DNA of 8,331 nt from CAYXWM01 sp964392115 (GTDB lineage Bacteria; Bacillota; Clostridia; Lachnospirales; WRBF01): the NCBI GenBank assembly GCA_964392115.1, contig CAYMOU010000093.1:1-8331 (forward strand), in the 5' to 3' direction. Each line of letters begins with the position of its first letter. Within the stretch, counting starts at the first letter, position 1. A program made the position numbers and the translations under genes. The notes under the pieces are model-generated. The model was not told the origin of the DNA and searched no databases. It saw only the letters and a list, made by a program, of their open reading frames with translations. Below are positions 6,361 to 8,331 of the stretch, piece after piece.

Positions 6361-6420
6361 CCTTGGGGAAAACTTTTTCTGAAGAAAAAGTTTTCCCCAA
6401 ACCCCTTTCAAAAAGACTTT
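6361..6420. repeat. Long perfect hairpin repeat between flgL and fliW
   Basis: TTGGGGAAAACTTTTTCT (6363-6380) and its exact reverse complement (6383-6400) form an 18-bp inverted repeat separated by two bases. It is followed by AAACCCCTTTCAAAAAGAC. A diverged relative occurs at 61-107. No T-run follows on either strand, so it is not a normal terminator. It looks like a dispersed palindromic repeat inserted in the 217-base flgL-fliW gap. The rest of the gap (6401-6472) shows no promoter I could support. Confidence 0.6.
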
Positions 6421-6472
6421 ATTATTGAAGTAAGGGTATAAGGTAGGTATTTTAAAATGATAGAAACCCCAT

Positions 6473-7984
6473 TTATTTCAGATAGTCTACAAGGCTGATT
6501 TGCATTATTCTTGCGCCGGTCATCATGGAGGCTTGGTATACGGCTTCTGCCGCCTTCAGTTTCATTACCACGTCTATCATATCTATATCTTCGTTGTCTG
6601 ATTTCAGTTCTTCATAGTTGCCTTCGTCCTGTTTTAGGCGGTCGTAGATTAACCCTAATCTTTCGATGCGAGTACCCAGGTTGGTTTCCTCGTTTGAAAT
6701 ACGGTGTGCGTGGTCTTGCACCAGGCCCAAAATATTTTTGAAGCGGTTTTGGAACACGGTTTCCACGGCTTGTTTTTCACGGCTCATGTGTTCATCTACA
6801 GCCTTTTGCAGCTCTACAGGGTCTGTTATGGGTGCTGCGGGCGGTGTACCGAAGCCGCCTTTTGCGTATTGTTCACGCAGGGTCACCGCATTGGATAATT
6901 GCACGTTATTAACAAAATCAATGAAAACCTTAAAATCCGCAAACATTTTATCCGTATAAACGTCTTTACCCAACACGTTAACCGGTATTCTGGTATTCAT
7001 GCCGAATTCAAACTCAAGGTTTTGGTTGTTCATGGTGTAAACCGTACCGTTAAGTCGGGGATTGGCCGGGTCGTTTACCAAAACGCAGTCGAAATTTACC
7101 CGGGGATTAAGCTCGCCTTTTTTAACGCCATCTTTTTCGTAGGTAATATCCATGCTAGAGCCTTGTATCTTTAAATCATGAAAGGCATCCTTGCCAAGTA
7201 CCATTTCACCGGTTTCTTCGATAAAATATACTTCATTGTCCGGCGGTGTATAAGCATCCACATCGTGTATGCTTTTTGTGTTTATGGTATAAGTCTTTGG
7301 GTTGACTAAGCCCGGAACAGTAATACTTACTGTAGGCGGTGTAGGCGGATTGGTTGGTGCCGGTACAGTTACGGAACTGCCCGAATATGGCAGTTTCAAA
7401 ATATTTACATCATAAACCAAAGGCTCTGAAGGAACCGGAGGAACGTTAACGGTATCCGGCAGAAGTTGCCATGATTTCGTTTGCTCTATGTCGTTGGCAT
7501 TAAAAGTTTGGGTTATATTATATTTGCTGCCGTCGTCCACCTCAAGTATAGGCGGCTGGTCTGTTCTGTAGCCGGAAAAAACATAGCGGCCGGCGTAGGA
7601 TATGTTCATTTCCTTTGACAATTGCTGAATAAACTGCTCTATTTCCTTGACCATGTTTTTTCTGTCTTCCCAGTTACCGCTGGGGTCGGAGGAGCCTTCA
7701 ACCAATCTTCCGTCTATACTTTCCATAATTTTGGTTACGTTAATAAAGGCATCTTGGGTTAATTCCATCCAGCTTAAACCTTGCTTAACGTTGCGTTGGT
7801 ACTGTTTTGTCTCGGCGATTATGGTTCTTAGTTTTAAGGCTCGGCTGGCAATAATAGGGTTATCCGAGGGGTATTGTATAACCTTGCCCGTAGCCTGTTG
7901 ATAGTATAGCGTGTCTACCTGACGCATATTGCGGTTTATATTTAGCAACATACGGCTTGTCATCATAGGGTTGGTAATTCTCAT
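6473..7984 (-). CDS. flgL: Flagellar hook-associated protein 3 (FlgL), hook-filament junction
   Basis: FlgL is exported by the flagellar type III system and forms the second junction ring between hook and filament. The N-terminal flagellin-like helix region is clear (MRITNPMMTSRMLLNINRNM, then ATGKVIQYPSDNP at 31-43). So are the family's SYAGRYVFSGYRTDQPP segment (129-145) and the C-terminal helix (ERLGLIYDRL, then IDVVMKLKAAEAVYQASMMTGARIMQ). At 503 residues it is much longer than typical FlgL (about 300). The extra length lies at about 150-400. It includes a proline/threonine-rich stretch at 208-218 and beta-rich sequence that would be surface-exposed. ATG at 7984-7982 follows AGAGGTGA (7995-7988). 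It is 78 bases downstream of flgK and presumably in the same operon. No yviE-like gene separates it from fliW, unlike in Bacillus subtilis. Confidence 0.95.
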   Translation of the reverse strand: MRITNPMMTSRMLLNINRNMRQVDTLYYQQATGKVIQYPSDNPIIASRALKLRTIIAETKQYQRNVKQGLSWMELTQDAFINVTKIMESIDGRLVEGSSDPSGNWEDRKNMVKEIEQFIQQLSKEMNISYAGRYVFSGYRTDQPPILEVDDGSKYNITQTFNANDIEQTKSWQLLPDTVNVPPVPSEPLVYDVNILKLPYSGSSVTVPAPTNPPTPPTVSITVPGLVNPKTYTINTKSIHDVDAYTPPDNEVYFIEETGEMVLGKDAFHDLKIQGSSMDITYEKDGVKKGELNPRVNFDCVLVNDPANPRLNGTVYTMNNQNLEFEFGMNTRIPVNVLGKDVYTDKMFADFKVFIDFVNNVQLSNAVTLREQYAKGGFGTPPAAPITDPVELQKAVDEHMSREKQAVETVFQNRFKNILGLVQDHAHRISNEETNLGTRIERLGLIYDRLKQDEGNYEELKSDNEDIDMIDVVMKLKAAEAVYQASMMTGARIMQISLVDYLK

Positions 7985-8002
7985 GTGTCACCTCTTTGAA
8001 CA

Positions 8003-8021
8003 ATAGTTTGAGGGAAACTAT
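8003..8021. repeat. Short hairpin in the flgK-flgL gap
   Basis: ATAGTTT (8003-8009) and AAACTAT (8015-8021) form a perfect 7-bp stem with a 5-base loop. It ends just ahead of the flgL ribosome-binding site on the minus-strand mRNA. There is no T-run, so termination is unlikely. A 10-bp palindrome AGTTGCAACT lies at 8040-8049. The roles are unknown and either could be chance. Confidence 0.3.
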
Positions 8022-8062
8022 AACTTCTTTAAATTGCGGAGTTGCAACTACAAATTACCGAA

Positions 8063-8331
8063 TCAGAAGTTGCCCAAACGATTTATCAGTGTATCGTATA
8101 TGTTATCTATAACGTTTATCATCTTTGAAGCGGCTACAAACAATTGTTGGAACTTAACAATATCTACGCCTTCTTCGTTTCGATCCACGCCGGAAACGGA
8201 TTTACGTTGATTTTCAACGGTTCTGGTAATTTCGTAATAGTTTACGGCAAAGGATTTTGCCTGATCACGGTCTATACCCAACTCGCCGGAAATACCTATA
8301 ACAAAGTCCTCCAGCTTACCTTCCTTAAACA
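8063..8331 (-). CDS. flgK: Flagellar hook-associated protein 1 (FlgK), C-terminal part only
   Basis: FlgK is the first hook-filament junction protein, exported through the flagellar type III system and assembled next to the hook. Only the last 88 complete codons before the TGA at 8065-8063 are present; the gene runs off the right edge. The visible part reads in frame from FKEGKLEDFVIGISGELGID. It contains the family's hallmark C-terminal blocks ENQRKSVSGVDRNEEGVDIV, then KFQQLFVAASKMINVID and DTLINRLG. These match the known FlgK ending (SVSGV-x-x-DEE, K-x-Q-x-A-Y-x-A-x-A-K/R, L-D-T-L-I-N-R). A TTG at 8281-8279 is internal and is not a start. It is followed by flgL, as in other Firmicutes flagellar operons. 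Confidence 0.93.
   Translation of the reverse strand, partial: FKEGKLEDFVIGISGELGIDRDQAKSFAVNYYEITRTVENQRKSVSGVDRNEEGVDIVKFQQLFVAASKMINVIDNIYDTLINRLGNF

Noticed and set aside
6363..6400. The 18-bp hairpin as a rho-independent terminator for flgL
   Set aside because: No T-run follows the stem on either strand, and fliW and csrA downstream lack another clear promoter. It fits a repeat element better.
8010..8015. AGGGA in the flgK-flgL hairpin loop as a CsrA site
   Set aside because: The motif is on the plus strand, whereas the flgK-flgL mRNA is the minus strand, where the loop reads CCCTC.

Overview
The window reads as a piece of a motile, low-to-moderate GC Firmicute chromosome, most likely a Clostridia member. 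This is inferred from the strong AGAAGG/GGAGGT ribosome-binding sites, the FliW-CsrA pair, the flgK-flgL-fliW-csrA gene order known from Bacillus and Clostridia, and an SbcC of the Gram-positive type. I cannot name a genus from sequence alone.

Layout. Positions 1-125 hold a short stretch with a perfect dyad and an imperfect hairpin; this may include the end of an upstream gene. sbcC (126-3647, +) follows and encodes the SMC-like ATPase subunit of the SbcCD nuclease. No ATG, GTG or TTG exists in its frame ahead of the Walker A motif. Both the ribosome-binding site and the protein alignment point to an ATA start. thrC (threonine synthase, 3870-5336, +) comes next, with its own likely promoter and a strong, symmetric terminator. 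On the minus strand, convergent to thrC, is the end of a flagellar operon read right to left: flgK (3' part only, running off the right edge), flgL (hook-filament junction protein, unusually long), fliW and csrA. fliW and csrA abut exactly and form the known flagellin-sensing regulatory pair.

Mobile and repeated DNA. Two ~100 bp MITE-like elements (3648-3748 and 5430-5529) are about 95% identical and inverted relative to each other. They flank thrC, and each is bracketed by TAA (TTA on the other strand). Each sits directly at the 3' end of a gene: the left one uses the sbcC stop codon as one of its TAA copies, and the right one follows the csrA stop. One stem pair differs between the copies in a compensated way. 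A second, unrelated hairpin repeat occurs at 6361-6420, with a diverged relative at 61-107.

Overall this is core chromosome with ordinary genes. I see no defence system, prophage, CRISPR array or new multi-gene system. The points worth a second look are the ATA start of sbcC, the stop-codon-associated MITE pair, the hairpin and GGA-rich leader of fliW, and the enlarged FlgL.
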